64,000 nucleotides of DNA from Paracnuella aquatica (GCF_003332885.2 NZ_QOWJ01000001.1:372001-436000); one strand, 5' to 3'; positions 25,591 to 35,292 are shown, numbered from the stretch's first letter. Numbers and translations are program-made. Notes: generated from the letters alone by a model not told the origin.

Positions 25591-26550
25591 TCACACATTT
25601 ACTGCAGCAATCGCTTCTTGTTCCTTACGCTTTTTCTGTTGCAATGCCGCCAACGTAACATTTAATTCAAACCCCAAAAGGATCACCAACGCATTGGCGT
25701 AAATCAGGGACATGATGATAAACACAACTGAAATTGAACCATACAATTTGTTGTAGTTGCTAAAATTATTGATGTAATACGACACGAGAATTGTTGTGAG
25801 GATAACGAGTGTCGTTGCTAAAACAGAACCCGGCGTGATCAATGGCCATTTTTGGTGCAATGCAGGCCCATGCCGGTATATAAAGGAAATAACATAAAAG
25901 ATTAGCGCCACTAAAATCACCCAACGCAGGTTGACTATTAGCAGCCGCACCATGTGGTTTTGCACACCCAGCCATTGCAGCACCGCTTCATGTGCCACCA
26001 GCAACAGCAATGACATAAACACCAGCAGCAATGTTACGAGTGTCATTTGCAAAGCCGTTTGCCGCATGCCCAAACCGCTGCGTTTATAAAAACCTTCATA
26101 GTTTTCGTCGAACGAACGCAATATGCCCATCATGGCGTTCGACGAAAAAAAGACGGCTAGCAACAAACCAAATGAAAGCAATTCGTTGCGCGGGTTGTTG
26201 AGAAAATCGGCCAGGAAATCAATGATGACGCGGTTGTTTTGTTCTCCCGGCACAATGTCGCGGATCACCGAAAACAACTCTTGTATAAACTTATCGGAAA
26301 TGGGGAGCAGCGGCACCAGGGTGAAAATAAAAATCAGCGTGGGCGGAATGGCCATGAACACGTTGAACGAAATCGCCGCAGTGCGTTCCACCAGGTTGGC
26401 CCGGTTCAATTGCCGCAGAAAAGCCGGCCACACGGCGTGCAGCGAATGGCCCGCAAAGCCCGGAATAAAAACAGTTTTGCTTTTCCGGATAATGCCCTTT
26501 ACCGGTGTAGACGTTGTTATGCGCCGGGTTATATCGCTTCTACTGGGCAT
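25591..26550 (-). CDS. YihY/BrkB family integral membrane protein
   Basis: A 319-residue protein with about six transmembrane helices (e.g. around residues 60-80, 120-145, 165-190, 205-230, 240-262, 272-296). Family hallmarks: LVERTAAISFNVFMAIPPTL and YGSISVVFIIMSLIYANALVILLGFELN. Once mislabelled ribonuclease BN; real function unknown, perhaps transport or envelope. Its start overlaps the end of mltG by 11 bp, so it is the distal gene of the miaB-to-yihY run. Confidence 0.88.
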   Translation of the reverse strand: MPSRSDITRRITTSTPVKGIIRKSKTVFIPGFAGHSLHAVWPAFLRQLNRANLVERTAAISFNVFMAIPPTLIFIFTLVPLLPISDKFIQELFSVIRDIVPGEQNNRVIIDFLADFLNNPRNELLSFGLLLAVFFSSNAMMGILRSFDENYEGFYKRSGLGMRQTALQMTLVTLLLVFMSLLLLVAHEAVLQWLGVQNHMVRLLIVNLRWVILVALIFYVISFIYRHGPALHQKWPLITPGSVLATTLVILTTILVSYYINNFSNYNKLYGSISVVFIIMSLIYANALVILLGFELNVTLAALQQKKRKEQEAIAAVNV

Positions 26551-27592
26551 TGGCCTGCGCTTGTTTATCCTTTTGTTTTTGCATCCACACCGTTAATGCA
26601 GCCTGGTACAGTTTTGCTTTTTTCATGTGCTCTGCATAGGTCGCACTAAAGTCGTGTGTGCCGTCAAACTCAGGGCTGGCAACAAAATAAACATACTCGG
26701 TTTGGGGCGCATCCAGCACGGCATCAAGCGTTGCTTTTTGCGGTGTGCAAATAGGTCCGGGCGGCAGTCCTGCATTGCGGTAAGTATTGTATGGCGATCC
26801 TACCTGCAGGTGTTTTTCATACACCCGCTTGATGGTAAAATCCTGCAGTGCAAAACGCACCGTTGGATCTGCTTGCAGCGGCATGCCGGTACGCAGCCGG
26901 TTGATGTACACCGAAGCGATGGTGTCTTTTTCATCGAGCTTGTTTGATTCCTCATCCACGATCGAAGCAATGATCGCAACCTGCAGCGGTGTTAGCGACA
27001 GGCGTGCCGCTTTTTGCTTGCGTTCTTCCGTCCAAAACTGGCGGTTGGCATCAGCTAATTTTTGAAAAATTTTGTCCGGGTCGCTGTTCCAAAAATAAGT
27101 GTATGTATCCGGCAGCACATAAGCCAGGGCCTGGTCCGAAGTGATAGATCGCTTGGTGCGGAAACTGTCGCTTTGCAGGTACGCCATCATCTCGGCCGAA
27201 TCGGTTTCGAGGCGGCGCGATACCAGTTTAGCTAAATCCTGCGGGGTGCGCAGCTTATTGATCACCAGGTTTACCGGCGTTTGCTGCCCGTTGCGCAACC
27301 GGCGCAAAATGGTGAAGAGGCTGGTGCCCTTTTCAATTTCGTATTTACCGGGTTTGATGTTGTTCCAATACTTCAGCCGCTGCGCTAAAAAGTCAAAAGC
27401 TTTTGGGTACTTCACAATCCCGTTGCGCACCAGCGAGTCGGTAATGGCTTGTTTATTAGCGCCATCGGTAGCGATGTACAGCGCTTTTTTATTTTCCGAA
27501 AAACCGGTAGCCGGCCCCCAAAAAAACCAGGCAACCACACCAGCGCCTACCAGCAATAAAATTGCCACGATAATGAATAAGTTCCTGACCAT
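26540..27592 (-). CDS. mltG: Endolytic murein transglycosylase MltG
   Basis: A 350-residue protein with one N-terminal membrane anchor (LFIIVAILLLVGAGVVAWFFW), a LysM-like subdomain and the YceG catalytic domain. The catalytic Glu lies in IASIVDEESNK. Other family motifs are LPDTYTYFWNSDP, RLRTGMPLQADPTV and SPYNTYRNAGLPPGPICTP. It cleaves nascent glycan strands and ends peptidoglycan polymerisation. ATG at 27592 matches the anchor; the frame extends upstream to 27640, but through the terminator of secG. Confidence 0.92.
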   Translation of the reverse strand: MVRNLFIIVAILLLVGAGVVAWFFWGPATGFSENKKALYIATDGANKQAITDSLVRNGIVKYPKAFDFLAQRLKYWNNIKPGKYEIEKGTSLFTILRRLRNGQQTPVNLVINKLRTPQDLAKLVSRRLETDSAEMMAYLQSDSFRTKRSITSDQALAYVLPDTYTYFWNSDPDKIFQKLADANRQFWTEERKQKAARLSLTPLQVAIIASIVDEESNKLDEKDTIASVYINRLRTGMPLQADPTVRFALQDFTIKRVYEKHLQVGSPYNTYRNAGLPPGPICTPQKATLDAVLDAPQTEYVYFVASPEFDGTHDFSATYAEHMKKAKLYQAALTVWMQKQKDKQAQANAQ

Positions 27593-27609
27593 GATGGAGT
27601 AAAGTAAAT

Positions 27610-27636
27610 AAAAAACCCTGCCTAGCAAGACAGGGT
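27610..27636 (-). terminator. Terminator/attenuator after secG
   Basis: Read leftward: stem ACCCTG/CAGGGT with a 10-base loop and a T6 run. It separates secG from mltG, which may thus be partly independent. Confidence 0.7.
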
Positions 27637-27658
27637 GCAATATAAATAAGCTTAGAAA

Positions 27659-28012
27659 TTACTTGCCGGTATCTGCAGGTGCAGCTTGCTGCGGTGCAGG
27701 AAGGGTGGTAGCGTTTGGCGTAGTGCCCTGGCGCATTGGCAAGGTGCCGGTACCAACGTTCTCCAGGCGATCCTGAACGGCACCGCCGCCTGCGATAAAG
27801 AATGTGGAAGTAATGCACAGTACGGCAATTACAGCCGCAAAAATCCAGGTGCCTTTTTCCAATACATCGGTGGTTTGTTTTACACCCATAAACTGGTTGC
27901 TAAAACCGGCAATGTTTCCGGCCAGGCCACCGCCTTTGGGATTTTGCACCAGCACCACCAAAGCCAGTACCACACAGGCAAGAATAATCAGGATCAGGAA
28001 TAAAATGGTCAT
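27659..28012 (-). CDS. secG: Preprotein translocase subunit SecG
   Basis: A 117-residue protein with two transmembrane helices (about residues 2-22 and 55-75) flanking the conserved QNPKGGGLAGNIAGF loop. The tail is a long, proline- and glutamine-rich cytosolic extension usual in Bacteroidota. It assists SecYE in protein export. The start overlaps the upstream gene by 4 bp. Confidence 0.93.
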   Translation of the reverse strand: MTILFLILIILACVVLALVVLVQNPKGGGLAGNIAGFSNQFMGVKQTTDVLEKGTWIFAAVIAVLCITSTFFIAGGGAVQDRLENVGTGTLPMRQGTTPNATTLPAPQQAAPADTGK

Positions 28013-28923
28013 ACGTTTTTCTTTAAACTTTCCAGTTTGGCTGCAAAATAAGCCCTTTTGGAAGGATTAGACAAACTTAATTTATGATAAACAGCCTCAG
28101 CCTTATCGAGGTTGCCCTGCTTGATCCAAACTTCCGCCATTGCTTCGGTCACAATTTCAGATTCCACCACCGAATGGGCCGCCATATGCTCTACTTTTTT
28201 CTCGGCGTTGGGGTCCAGGTCTTTCAACTGCTCGGTTGCCGGCAGGCGTTTCATGGTTTTTAGCCATTCGGTAAAACTTTTCAATTGCCGCCCCATCTTG
28301 TCTTTGCCGGCTTCTTCCTGCGACAGGCGAATTCCCTGCGACGCAAAATAATCGATAGTATGATAAGGCTCAAAAGCGGGCAACGTGTTATCGCTTGTAG
28401 CCGGTTCGTTTTGTTGCTGGTGAGTAGCTGGCGCCTCATGTTTTACTTCTTCAACCTGCTCTAATTCCGGTGCAATTTCCGGCGCATTTGCAATTTCTTG
28501 TGGTTGCGGTGCAAGCGGTTCAGCAACAGGCAACATTACTTCTGGCAAAACCGACTTTTCTGTTGCTGCGCTTTCATTTACCGCAAATGCAGGCTGTTCG
28601 GGCAGGCTCAATTGTTCGGGTAAAGGCGGCTCATCGCCGGTTTCGATGTCTGTTTCTTCGTCCTCGTAAAAAGTTTCGGCTTCCGGAAACGTGGGGTTCA
28701 AAAATGCATCGAACGCTGGCGGCTGGTGATAATACAGCGCAGCTTTTTGCATTTGCGCCCTTGCTTCGGGAACGCCATCCTGTGTCATTTTTTTTGCCAG
28801 TAAAAATTGCGCAGGCGCCAGGTAAGGTTGTTCGGCAATCAGTTGCTGCAATTCCGAAATGGAACAATCGGCGAAGGGCTTTTGTAACAACGATGTGGCT
28901 AAAAGGTCAAAGCGGCTGCTCAT
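28009..28923 (-). CDS. TPR-like protein between LptE and SecG
   Basis: A 304-residue protein without signal peptide. The N-terminal ~70 residues are a TPR-like helical unit (LQQLIAEQPYLAPAQFLLAKKM), the middle ~100 residues are Pro/Glu-rich and probably disordered, and the C terminus contains another TPR-like pair (AEVWIKQGNLDKAEAVYHKLSLSNPSKRAYFAAKLESL). A protein of this type at this place before secG is conserved in Bacteroidota, but its role is unknown. Confidence 0.75.
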   Translation of the reverse strand: MSSRFDLLATSLLQKPFADCSISELQQLIAEQPYLAPAQFLLAKKMTQDGVPEARAQMQKAALYYHQPPAFDAFLNPTFPEAETFYEDEETDIETGDEPPLPEQLSLPEQPAFAVNESAATEKSVLPEVMLPVAEPLAPQPQEIANAPEIAPELEQVEEVKHEAPATHQQQNEPATSDNTLPAFEPYHTIDYFASQGIRLSQEEAGKDKMGRQLKSFTEWLKTMKRLPATEQLKDLDPNAEKKVEHMAAHSVVESEIVTEAMAEVWIKQGNLDKAEAVYHKLSLSNPSKRAYFAAKLESLKKNV

Positions 28924-28978
28924 ACAGGCAAGTTAAATGAAAGAGGGGAGGGAAGATGGAAAAGTCCGAAAAGTCAGT

Positions 28979-29106
28979 AGAGACGGGAAAGACAGTAAAG
29001 ACGGAAAAGAAAGTATTAGATTATATCGTTTAACAAACAAGTCTGTTGGAGCAAAAACTAGTCTTACTTTCCTGTCTTTTCGGTCTCTATCGTCTTTCCC
29101 GTCTCT
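28979..29106. repeat. Purine/pyrimidine-rich inverted repeat between the lptE-like gene and the TPR gene
   Basis: Perfect 15 bp arms AGAGACGGGAAAGAC (28979-28993) and GTCTTTCCCGTCTCT (29092-29106), within longer purine-rich (28937-29010) and pyrimidine-rich (29060-29112) halves built of repeated AAAGAC words. Confidence 0.8.
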
Positions 29107-29108
29107 CC

Positions 29109-29660
29109 CTACCAATTCGAAAACATTCGGTTAAAAAGGTCGTCGGTCATGTTGCGCAAAATTTCATCGAGCAATCTTGATTCTGCCGCCTGCAGGGAAA
29201 GGTTGGCATCAAAATCAAAACTGCGGCTCACATCCAGTTCCTGCGCCGTATTACTGAGCCGGTTGTTGACAGTCAGGTGCACCGACACGGTAAGCCGGTT
29301 GGTTACGGCCGCCTGCTGGTTGCGCCCCGTTCCGCCAGCCTGCCCCGATGAGATGGCCGACGTGGTAACAGAATAGTCCGACACATAACCCGTTACATCC
29401 CAGTGCACATTATCGTTGTTGGTTTGTGTCAGTCGGGTTTGGTTCACAATTTTTTGGCGCAGCCGCTCGGTAAGCTGCGGGCTCAGCTGCGGGTTTACAT
29501 AGCGGGCTTTGTTTTCAATAAAATTGATCCGCACGGTTTTTACACTGTCCGGCACCGACACGTCGGCAAACGAATACACGCCGCAGCCAGTGTTTACCGT
29601 TGCCACGCACAGCGCAGCAATGGCCATAAAGAACAATAAAAGAATGGGTGTTCTTTTCAT
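29109..29660 (-). CDS. LptE-like outer-membrane lipoprotein
   Basis: A 183-residue lipoprotein (signal to about residue 25, Cys in NTGCGVYSF). The pattern GCGVYSFxxVSVP...VRINFIENKA...NPQLSPQLTERLRQKIVNQT fits the Bacteroidota LptE family, the plug of the LptD lipopolysaccharide export barrel. Position downstream of the sigma54 activator and upstream of secG is the conserved context. LptD itself is not in the window. Confidence 0.82.
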   Translation of the reverse strand: MKRTPILLLFFMAIAALCVATVNTGCGVYSFADVSVPDSVKTVRINFIENKARYVNPQLSPQLTERLRQKIVNQTRLTQTNNDNVHWDVTGYVSDYSVTTSAISSGQAGGTGRNQQAAVTNRLTVSVHLTVNNRLSNTAQELDVSRSFDFDANLSLQAAESRLLDEILRNMTDDLFNRMFSNW

Positions 29661-29725
29661 TGAAATATCATTGGGATAGAGTGGGCAAATTACAAATGGT
29701 TTTGAAAAAGGAATCCCAAACCTCC

Positions 29726-30967
29726 TTACTCGTCAATGTTATATTCTTTCAATTTCCGGTACAGGGTTCGTTCGCTGATGCCCAGGTCGGAGGCGGCATC
29801 CTTGCGTTTGCCTTTGTGTTTTTTCAAGGCCTTTATGATCAGCTCTTTTTCTTTGTCCATGATGTTGAGGCTTTCTTCCACCTCTTCATGATCGTGGATG
29901 TCGTTGTTGAGGATCACGGGCTGTGCGGCCGGCTGCGGTGTATGGTGCATTAATACCGGCGGCGCAAAGTCGTTGTGTGGGTGCAGCTCGGCCACCTGTG
30001 CCATCATGGCGGGGTTTTGCTGCAGCGCCGACGGGTTTTGCACCACTTCAAAAAAAAGACGCTTCAGTTCGGTCACGTCCTTTTTCATATCGAAAAACAG
30101 CTTGTACAAAATTTCCCGTTCGTTGGCAAATTCATGCGGTGGATGTCCGCCACTGGCGCTGGCCAGCACGGGCAGGCGGCTGCCGTTGTTTTGGGGTAAA
30201 AACCGCTCCAGCGCCTTTGCATTTACCTGTTTGTCAACCGATAAAACCGAGATCTGTTCGGCAAGGTTTTTCAGCTCCCGTACGTTGCCCGGAAAATGAT
30301 AGCTGGTCAGCCTTTGGCGTGCTTCGTCATCGAGTTGCACCGGTGCTGTGCGGTAGCGTTCGGCAAAATCAACTGCGAATTTGCGGAACAGCGTAACGAT
30401 GTCTTCTTTTCGATCGCGTAGGGCCGGCACCCGGATGGGCACCGTGTTGAGGCGGTAATAAAGGTCTTCGCGAAACTTGTTTTGCTCCACCTGTTGCAGC
30501 AGGTCGCGGTTGGTGGCGGCAATTACCCGAACATCGGTTTTTTGCACTTTCGAAGAACCCACGCGGATGAACTCGCCGGACTCCAGCACCCGCAGCAGGC
30601 GGGCCTGCGTGCCGAGGGGCATTTCGCCAATTTCGTCCAGGAAAATGGTACCGCCGTTTACTGTTTCAAAATAGCCTTTACGGCTATCCACAGCGCCGGT
30701 AAATGAGCCTTTTTCGTGGCCAAATAATTCAGAGTCGATGGTGCCTTCAGGGATGGCGCCGCAGTTGACGGCAATAAACGGGTTGTGCTTGCGGGCCGAA
30801 AGCGAATGTATGATATGCGAAAAAGCTTCCTTACCCACGCCGCTTTCGCCTACAATCAGCACAGTCAGGTCGGTGTTGGCCACCTGAACGGCCACCTGCA
30901 GCGCATAATTCAGCGCAGGAGAGTTGCCAATGATTCCAAATCGGTTTTTTATGGTTTGCAGGTCCAT
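29726..30967 (-). CDS. Sigma54-dependent activator without receiver domain
   Basis: A 413-residue bacterial enhancer-binding protein: AAA+ domain at about residues 10-240, then a linker and a Fis-type helix-turn-helix at the C terminus (RKDAASDLGISERTLYRKLKEY). Walker A is GESGVGKE, the sigma54-contacting loop is GSFTGAV, Walker B is GGTIFLDEIGEMPL. It lacks an N-terminal regulatory domain, so activity is probably controlled by level or partner. It lies in the same run as miaB and lptE-like, as in other Bacteroidota. Confidence 0.93.
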   Translation of the reverse strand: MDLQTIKNRFGIIGNSPALNYALQVAVQVANTDLTVLIVGESGVGKEAFSHIIHSLSARKHNPFIAVNCGAIPEGTIDSELFGHEKGSFTGAVDSRKGYFETVNGGTIFLDEIGEMPLGTQARLLRVLESGEFIRVGSSKVQKTDVRVIAATNRDLLQQVEQNKFREDLYYRLNTVPIRVPALRDRKEDIVTLFRKFAVDFAERYRTAPVQLDDEARQRLTSYHFPGNVRELKNLAEQISVLSVDKQVNAKALERFLPQNNGSRLPVLASASGGHPPHEFANEREILYKLFFDMKKDVTELKRLFFEVVQNPSALQQNPAMMAQVAELHPHNDFAPPVLMHHTPQPAAQPVILNNDIHDHEEVEESLNIMDKEKELIIKALKKHKGKRKDAASDLGISERTLYRKLKEYNIDE

Positions 30968-31039
30968 TCTTGGTTGGTTGTTTCGTGTAAATCCTATCTG
31001 TTTTCTGTGCCTACAAAATCTGATCGCTTGCAGCCCTGA

Positions 31040-32464
31040 TTAAGGGTTCGCTACAATTTTACCCAGCAACGTAGCCTGGGTACTGCTATCCACCTGAACC
31101 TGTACGTAGTCGCCGGGTTTCAGGTTGAATCCTTCTTTTGGAAAAACAATCACTTTGTTCTGGCTATTGCGGCCCATCCAATCCAATGCGCTGCGTTTCG
31201 AATCGCCTTCGATCAGCACCTTAAATGTTTTACCAATGTCCCTTAGATTGCTATCGAATGAAAGCTTGTTTTGCAATTCTACAATTTCCTGCAGCCTGCG
31301 TTTTTTTACCGCCTCTGGCACATCATCCTGGTAGCGCCGTTGCGCTAAAGTTCCGGGTCGTTCGCTGTAAAAAAACATATAGCTCATGTCGTATTGGGCA
31401 AATTGCATCAGGTCCAGCGTATCCTGGTGGTCTTCTTCGGTTTCGGTGCAAAAGCCCGCAATGATATCCGACGAAATGCCGCAATCGGGCATGTATTCGC
31501 GGATGCGGTCCACTTTGGCTTTGTACCATTCGCGGCTGTAGTTGCGGTTCATCAGGCCCAGCACACGGGTGGAGCCGCTTTGCAGCGGCAGGTGAATATA
31601 TCGGCAGATGTTTTCGTAGCGGGCCATAGTTGCTAGCACGTCATCGGTAATGTCTTTTGGATGCGAGGTGGAGAACCGAACCCGCAGGTCCGGAGCTACC
31701 AGAGCCACCAGTTCCAGCAAACGGGCAAAAGTTACCGGCTGGCCGTCTGCATCGGGTATAAAATAATAGGAGTCCACGTTTTGCCCGAGAAGGGTAACTT
31801 CTTTATATCCCTGCGCATACAGGTCGCGGCATTCTGCCAAAATGCTGTCGGCATTGCGGCTGCGTTCTCGGCCGCGGGTAAAGGGCACCACGCAAAATGA
31901 GCACATATTGTTGCACCCCCGCATGATCGACACAAACGCCGTAATGCCGTTGCTGTTGAGGCGCACCGGCGAAATATCGGCATAGGTTTCTTCGCGGCTC
32001 AGGAGCACGTTGATGGCTTTTTGTCCGCCGTCTGCTTCGTCGATGAGTTGCGGCAGGGCACGGTAGGCATCGGGGCCCACCACAATGTCCACCAGCTTTT
32101 CTTCTTCAAGGAATTTTGCTTTCAGGCGTTCGGCCATACAGCCCAACACACCAACCAGCAGGGCCGGGTTGCCTTTTTTTAGTTTTTTAAACTCCTTAAG
32201 TCTTTTGCGCACTGTCTGTTCCGCTTTTTCGCGGATCGAACAGGTGTTCAAAAAAATCAGGTCGGCTTCTTCCAAATTGCGGGTGGCGCCAAAGCCTTCC
32301 CCGTTGAGAATCGAGGCCACGATCTCGCTATCGCTGAAGTTCATTTGGCAGCCATAGCTTTCGATATAAAAATGCCGGCGGTACCTATTTGTATCCAGGG
32401 CAAACGGAGCAAATGCTTCGCCCTGGCGGGATTCATCATGTACTTTTTGAGCAATGTCCAACAT
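31040..32464 (-). CDS. miaB: tRNA-2-methylthio-N6-dimethylallyladenosine synthase
   Basis: A 474-residue radical SAM methylthiotransferase. N-terminal UPF0004 domain with the auxiliary cluster Cys residues in [15 protein letters not shown] and LGCMAE; radical SAM CxxxCxxC in [14 protein letters not shown]-terminal TRAM domain from about residue 410. It adds the 2-methylthio group at A37 of tRNAs reading UNN codons. ATG at 32464 is preferred; a TTG at 32485 would add seven residues. Confidence 0.95.
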   Translation of the reverse strand: MLDIAQKVHDESRQGEAFAPFALDTNRYRRHFYIESYGCQMNFSDSEIVASILNGEGFGATRNLEEADLIFLNTCSIREKAEQTVRKRLKEFKKLKKGNPALLVGVLGCMAERLKAKFLEEEKLVDIVVGPDAYRALPQLIDEADGGQKAINVLLSREETYADISPVRLNSNGITAFVSIMRGCNNMCSFCVVPFTRGRERSRNADSILAECRDLYAQGYKEVTLLGQNVDSYYFIPDADGQPVTFARLLELVALVAPDLRVRFSTSHPKDITDDVLATMARYENICRYIHLPLQSGSTRVLGLMNRNYSREWYKAKVDRIREYMPDCGISSDIIAGFCTETEEDHQDTLDLMQFAQYDMSYMFFYSERPGTLAQRRYQDDVPEAVKKRRLQEIVELQNKLSFDSNLRDIGKTFKVLIEGDSKRSALDWMGRNSQNKVIVFPKEGFNLKPGDYVQVQVDSSTQATLLGKIVANP

Positions 32465-32525
32465 AACCACTAAAATTGAGGGCAAAGATAAGCAATAGAA
32501 AATGACAGGATGTCAGGAGCGAAAA

Positions 32526-32592
32526 AGTAAAAAGACAAAATTCAAAAGTCAAAACGAAGCGCAAGTTGCCCTACAGATTTTGCCTTTTTACT
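32526..32592. repeat. Inverted repeat upstream of miaB
   Basis: AGTAAAAAGACAAAA (32526-32540) faces TTTTGCCTTTTTACT (32578-32592) with one mismatch, inside longer A-rich and T-rich halves. Same architecture as the pairs at 28979, 33192 and about 39175. Confidence 0.65.
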
Positions 32593-32611
32593 TTTGCCTT
32601 TTTAATTCTTT

Positions 32612-33124
32612 TTATTTGGCTGCTACGCCAAACCTTTTGGCCAGCCAGGACGATTTTACCGGGATGATCCAGTCTTCTTCCAGTTCCTTTTTGGTGGCTA
32701 CTAGGTTGTTGAAGTATAATGTATCGCTGTTGATAAAACCGTTTTCAAACGCATAGCCCAGTTGATTCATGGGCAGCACCTGCACTTTTTCGCCGGTGGC
32801 AAATGCCAGCGTGGTGCGGTCGAAAAAGTTAATGCCGAATTGCTGCTCCAGCCCTTTTACAAAACGTACCGAACTGTCGGTGCTGCAGCCACCCACATGC
32901 ACACTAGATTCGTCGGCCATAAGCACCAGGAACTGGCCAAAAAACAAGTTGGCGTAGGCTTTTACCGGCGCACCATGTGATTGCCAGTTGCGGGCAAAAT
33001 CTTCAATCATCGGCTCCATCGCCAGGGCTTCGGAAAGCGTTAGCTGGCGGCTCGATTGGTAGATCCAAACACGGCTTCCGGCAGCAAACTCTTGGGGCAG
33101 TAAATGTTTGTATTCCAGGTTCAT
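32612..33124 (-). CDS. Conserved Bacteroidota protein often mislabelled 'ABC transporter ATPase'
   Basis: A 170-residue cytosolic protein. Typical stretches: SRVWIYQSSRQL, GQFLVLMADES, GGCSTDSSVRFVKGLEQQFGINFFDRT, SDTLYFNNLVATKKELE. No P-loop is present, so the ATPase name used for the family is unsupported. Function unknown. It lies downstream of the Fe-S protein gene and is read in the same direction. Confidence 0.75.
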   Translation of the reverse strand: MNLEYKHLLPQEFAAGSRVWIYQSSRQLTLSEALAMEPMIEDFARNWQSHGAPVKAYANLFFGQFLVLMADESSVHVGGCSTDSSVRFVKGLEQQFGINFFDRTTLAFATGEKVQVLPMNQLGYAFENGFINSDTLYFNNLVATKKELEEDWIIPVKSSWLAKRFGVAAK

Positions 33125-33191
33125 GCCGCAAAGGTAACCTGTGCCGCGGAGCTTTGGAGCAGGATTAGTAGCATTTTAGGAAAGACGGAAG

Positions 33192-33263
33192 TCAGAAGTC
33201 GGAAGTGCGACGACAATTACATTTGTTAGAAACGTCTTCGGTCTTCGGACTTCCGACTTCTGA
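33192..33263. repeat. Perfect 15 bp inverted repeat between the Fe-S protein and its downstream neighbour
   Basis: TCAGAAGTCGGAAGT at 33192-33206 and its exact complement at 33249-33263. The surrounding words AAAGACGGAAG and GTCTTCGGTCTTCGG extend the pairing imperfectly. Confidence 0.75.
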
Positions 33264-33264
33264 T

Positions 33265-34044
33265 TTATTTCATCGCTGCCGCCACCAATTCCGCCACATC
33301 CAGCACCTGCACCGATCCTTCCTTTTCGGCATTTTTGACGCCGTCGGTGAGCATGGTGTTGCAGAATGGACAAGCCGCCGCTACAATAGAGGCGCCGGTG
33401 CCGATGGCTTCGGCGGAGCGTTCGAGGTTGATGCGGGTGGTGCCCGGTTCTTCTTCTTTAAACATTTGCGAGCCGCCGGCACCGCAGCACAAGCCGTTTT
33501 TGCGGCAGCGTTTCATTTCCACCAACTCGGCGTCCAGCGCTTCCAGCACTTTGCGGGGCGCTTCGTAAATGCCATTGCCGCGGCCGAGGTAACAGCTGTC
33601 GTGGTAGGTTATTTTTTTGCCTTTGAACGCATCGGCGTCGGTGAGTTTTATTTTACCGGCATCAATCAATTGTTGCAAAAAGGTGGTGTGGTGCATCACC
33701 TCGTAGTTGCCACCAATTTGCGGGTATTCGTTTTTAAAAATATTAAAGCAATGCGGGCAGGTGGTTACGATCTTTTTTACCTCGTAATTATTCAGCACCT
33801 GGATGTTTTGGTAGGCCATCATCTGAAACAGGAACTCGTTGCCCGCCCTGCGTGCAGGATCGCCGGTGCACATTTCTTCTTTGCCCAAAATGGCAAACGA
33901 CACACCCGCCTTGTTCAAAATAGTGGCAAAAGCCTTGGTGATGCGCTGTGCCCGCTGATCAAACGAACCGGCGCAACCCACCCAAAAAAGAACTTCCGGA
34001 ACTTCGCCTGCCGCGAAAAATTCTGCCATTGACCGTACCTGCAT
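33265..34044 (-). CDS. (Fe-S)-binding protein with two CCG domains
   Basis: A 259-residue protein with two cysteine-rich CCG units: VGCAGSFDQR...CTGDPARR...CPHCFNIFKNEYP, and HDSCYLGRGNGIYEAPR...NGLCCGAGGSQMF...CPFCNTML. Such domains bind a non-cubane 4Fe-4S cluster in heterodisulfide reductase B/D, GlpC and LutA-type complexes and pass electrons to a partner. The usual partner, an Fe-S oxidoreductase with two ferredoxin clusters, is not beside it here. ATG at 34044 gives the usual family length. Confidence 0.85.
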   Translation of the reverse strand: MQVRSMAEFFAAGEVPEVLFWVGCAGSFDQRAQRITKAFATILNKAGVSFAILGKEEMCTGDPARRAGNEFLFQMMAYQNIQVLNNYEVKKIVTTCPHCFNIFKNEYPQIGGNYEVMHHTTFLQQLIDAGKIKLTDADAFKGKKITYHDSCYLGRGNGIYEAPRKVLEALDAELVEMKRCRKNGLCCGAGGSQMFKEEEPGTTRINLERSAEAIGTGASIVAAACPFCNTMLTDGVKNAEKEGSVQVLDVAELVAAAMK

Positions 34045-34219
34045 GGTGCTTGTTTTAAACTCTGCCTTCAAAAATAAGGCATGCCCGTTTAGCATCCGTC
34101 AATTAGCTACGGCGCGGCGTATTTTACAATGATCCTATCAATGAGCTTCTAAATAAACAAAGCGCCGAAACTGAAATTGCCGCCGCCAAACCGGATGCAC
34201 ATTGGGCCCACATAATGGT

Positions 34220-34227
34220 TATTTTTG
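34220..34227 (+). promoter_or_regulatory. Candidate -7 box (TATTTTTG) of the ATP-grasp gene
   Basis: Exact TAnnTTTG. Transcription would begin about 34234, only a few bases before the ATG at 34237, implying an almost leaderless mRNA. Confidence 0.35.
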
Positions 34228-34236
34228 CCGCCCTTT

Positions 34237-35292
34237 ATGGGTAGGAATACATTTTGGGAAAAGTTGGGCAACTGGGAGCTATGGCCGTTTCCGCTGCGGT
34301 ATGCTGCGCTGATGCCTTATTGGGTGGGCTATTGTATGCGGGCGGGCTCGCCGTGGTTTTTTACCGCGTCCAATCCCACCATCACTTTTGGCGGTTTTGA
34401 TGGCGAAGGCAAAAAAGAAATGTATGCATTGCTGCCCGAAGGCAGTTATCCCAAAACCTTTTTTGTTACACCGGGCATACCTGCCGATCAATTGCTGCAA
34501 CAGGTTCAGGCTGCAGGTTTTCAATACCCTTTTTGTGTAAAACCCGATGTTGGTTTGAAAGGCTTGTTGTTTCGCAAAATTGATAACGAAGCTGAACTGC
34601 TCCGCTACCACAGTGCCATGCCGCTGGAATACATGGTGCAGGACCTGGTGCTGCTGCCGCTGGAAGTGAGCATTTTTTACTACCGCCACCCAACGCAGCA
34701 AAGGGGCACCATTAGCGGTTTTATACAAAAAGACCTGATGGAAGTGGTGGGCAACGGCAGGGACACGTTGCACCAACTCATTTTAGCGCATCCTATTGCA
34801 CGGCACCGCATGGCTGAAATGCAAACAAAGCATGCTGATAATTTCGACACCATTTTGCCGCAAGGCCAACAATACCTGCTGGCTTATGCCGCCAACCTCA
34901 ACCGCGGTGCACGGTTTAGCCAACTAACAGCGCACATCGACGAAAGCCTGCAACAACTTTTTGACGACCTCAGCCACCGCACCCAGTTTTATTATGGCCG
35001 TTACGATATCAAATGCCAGTCGGTGGATCTGCTGAAGCAGGGAAAAGCTTTTCAAATCCTTGAATTCAATGGCGCCGGCGCCGAGCCCAACCATGTGTAC
35101 CATGCAGGCTTGTCGTTAAACCAGGCGCATACCGAGATCAAAAAGCACTGGAAAGCTTTGTATGAAATTTCAAAGTACAACCACGAGCACGGGCACCCGT
35201 ATTGGCCGTTTTTGAAAGGCTATCATTTTCTAAAAAAAGCAGGCCGCCACGGCAAGCAACTGGAAGCGCTGGACAGAGAAATTCTGGTGTAA
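34237..35292 (+). CDS. ATP-grasp domain protein
   Basis: A 351-residue protein. The ATP-grasp fold is suggested by YPFCVKPDVGLKG (first ATP-binding lysine and a glycine loop), the central YMVQDLVLLPLEVSIFYYR and GTISGFIQKD, and the metal-binding YDIKCQ...FQILEFNGAGAEPNH near residue 285. It resembles D-Ala-D-Ala ligase-type carboxylate-amine ligases, but the N-terminal domain is not theirs. Substrate unknown. Divergent from the Fe-S protein gene and apparently single. Confidence 0.7.
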   Translation: MGRNTFWEKLGNWELWPFPLRYAALMPYWVGYCMRAGSPWFFTASNPTITFGGFDGEGKKEMYALLPEGSYPKTFFVTPGIPADQLLQQVQAAGFQYPFCVKPDVGLKGLLFRKIDNEAELLRYHSAMPLEYMVQDLVLLPLEVSIFYYRHPTQQRGTISGFIQKDLMEVVGNGRDTLHQLILAHPIARHRMAEMQTKHADNFDTILPQGQQYLLAYAANLNRGARFSQLTAHIDESLQQLFDDLSHRTQFYYGRYDIKCQSVDLLKQGKAFQILEFNGAGAEPNHVYHAGLSLNQAHTEIKKHWKALYEISKYNHEHGHPYWPFLKGYHFLKKAGRHGKQLEALDREILV

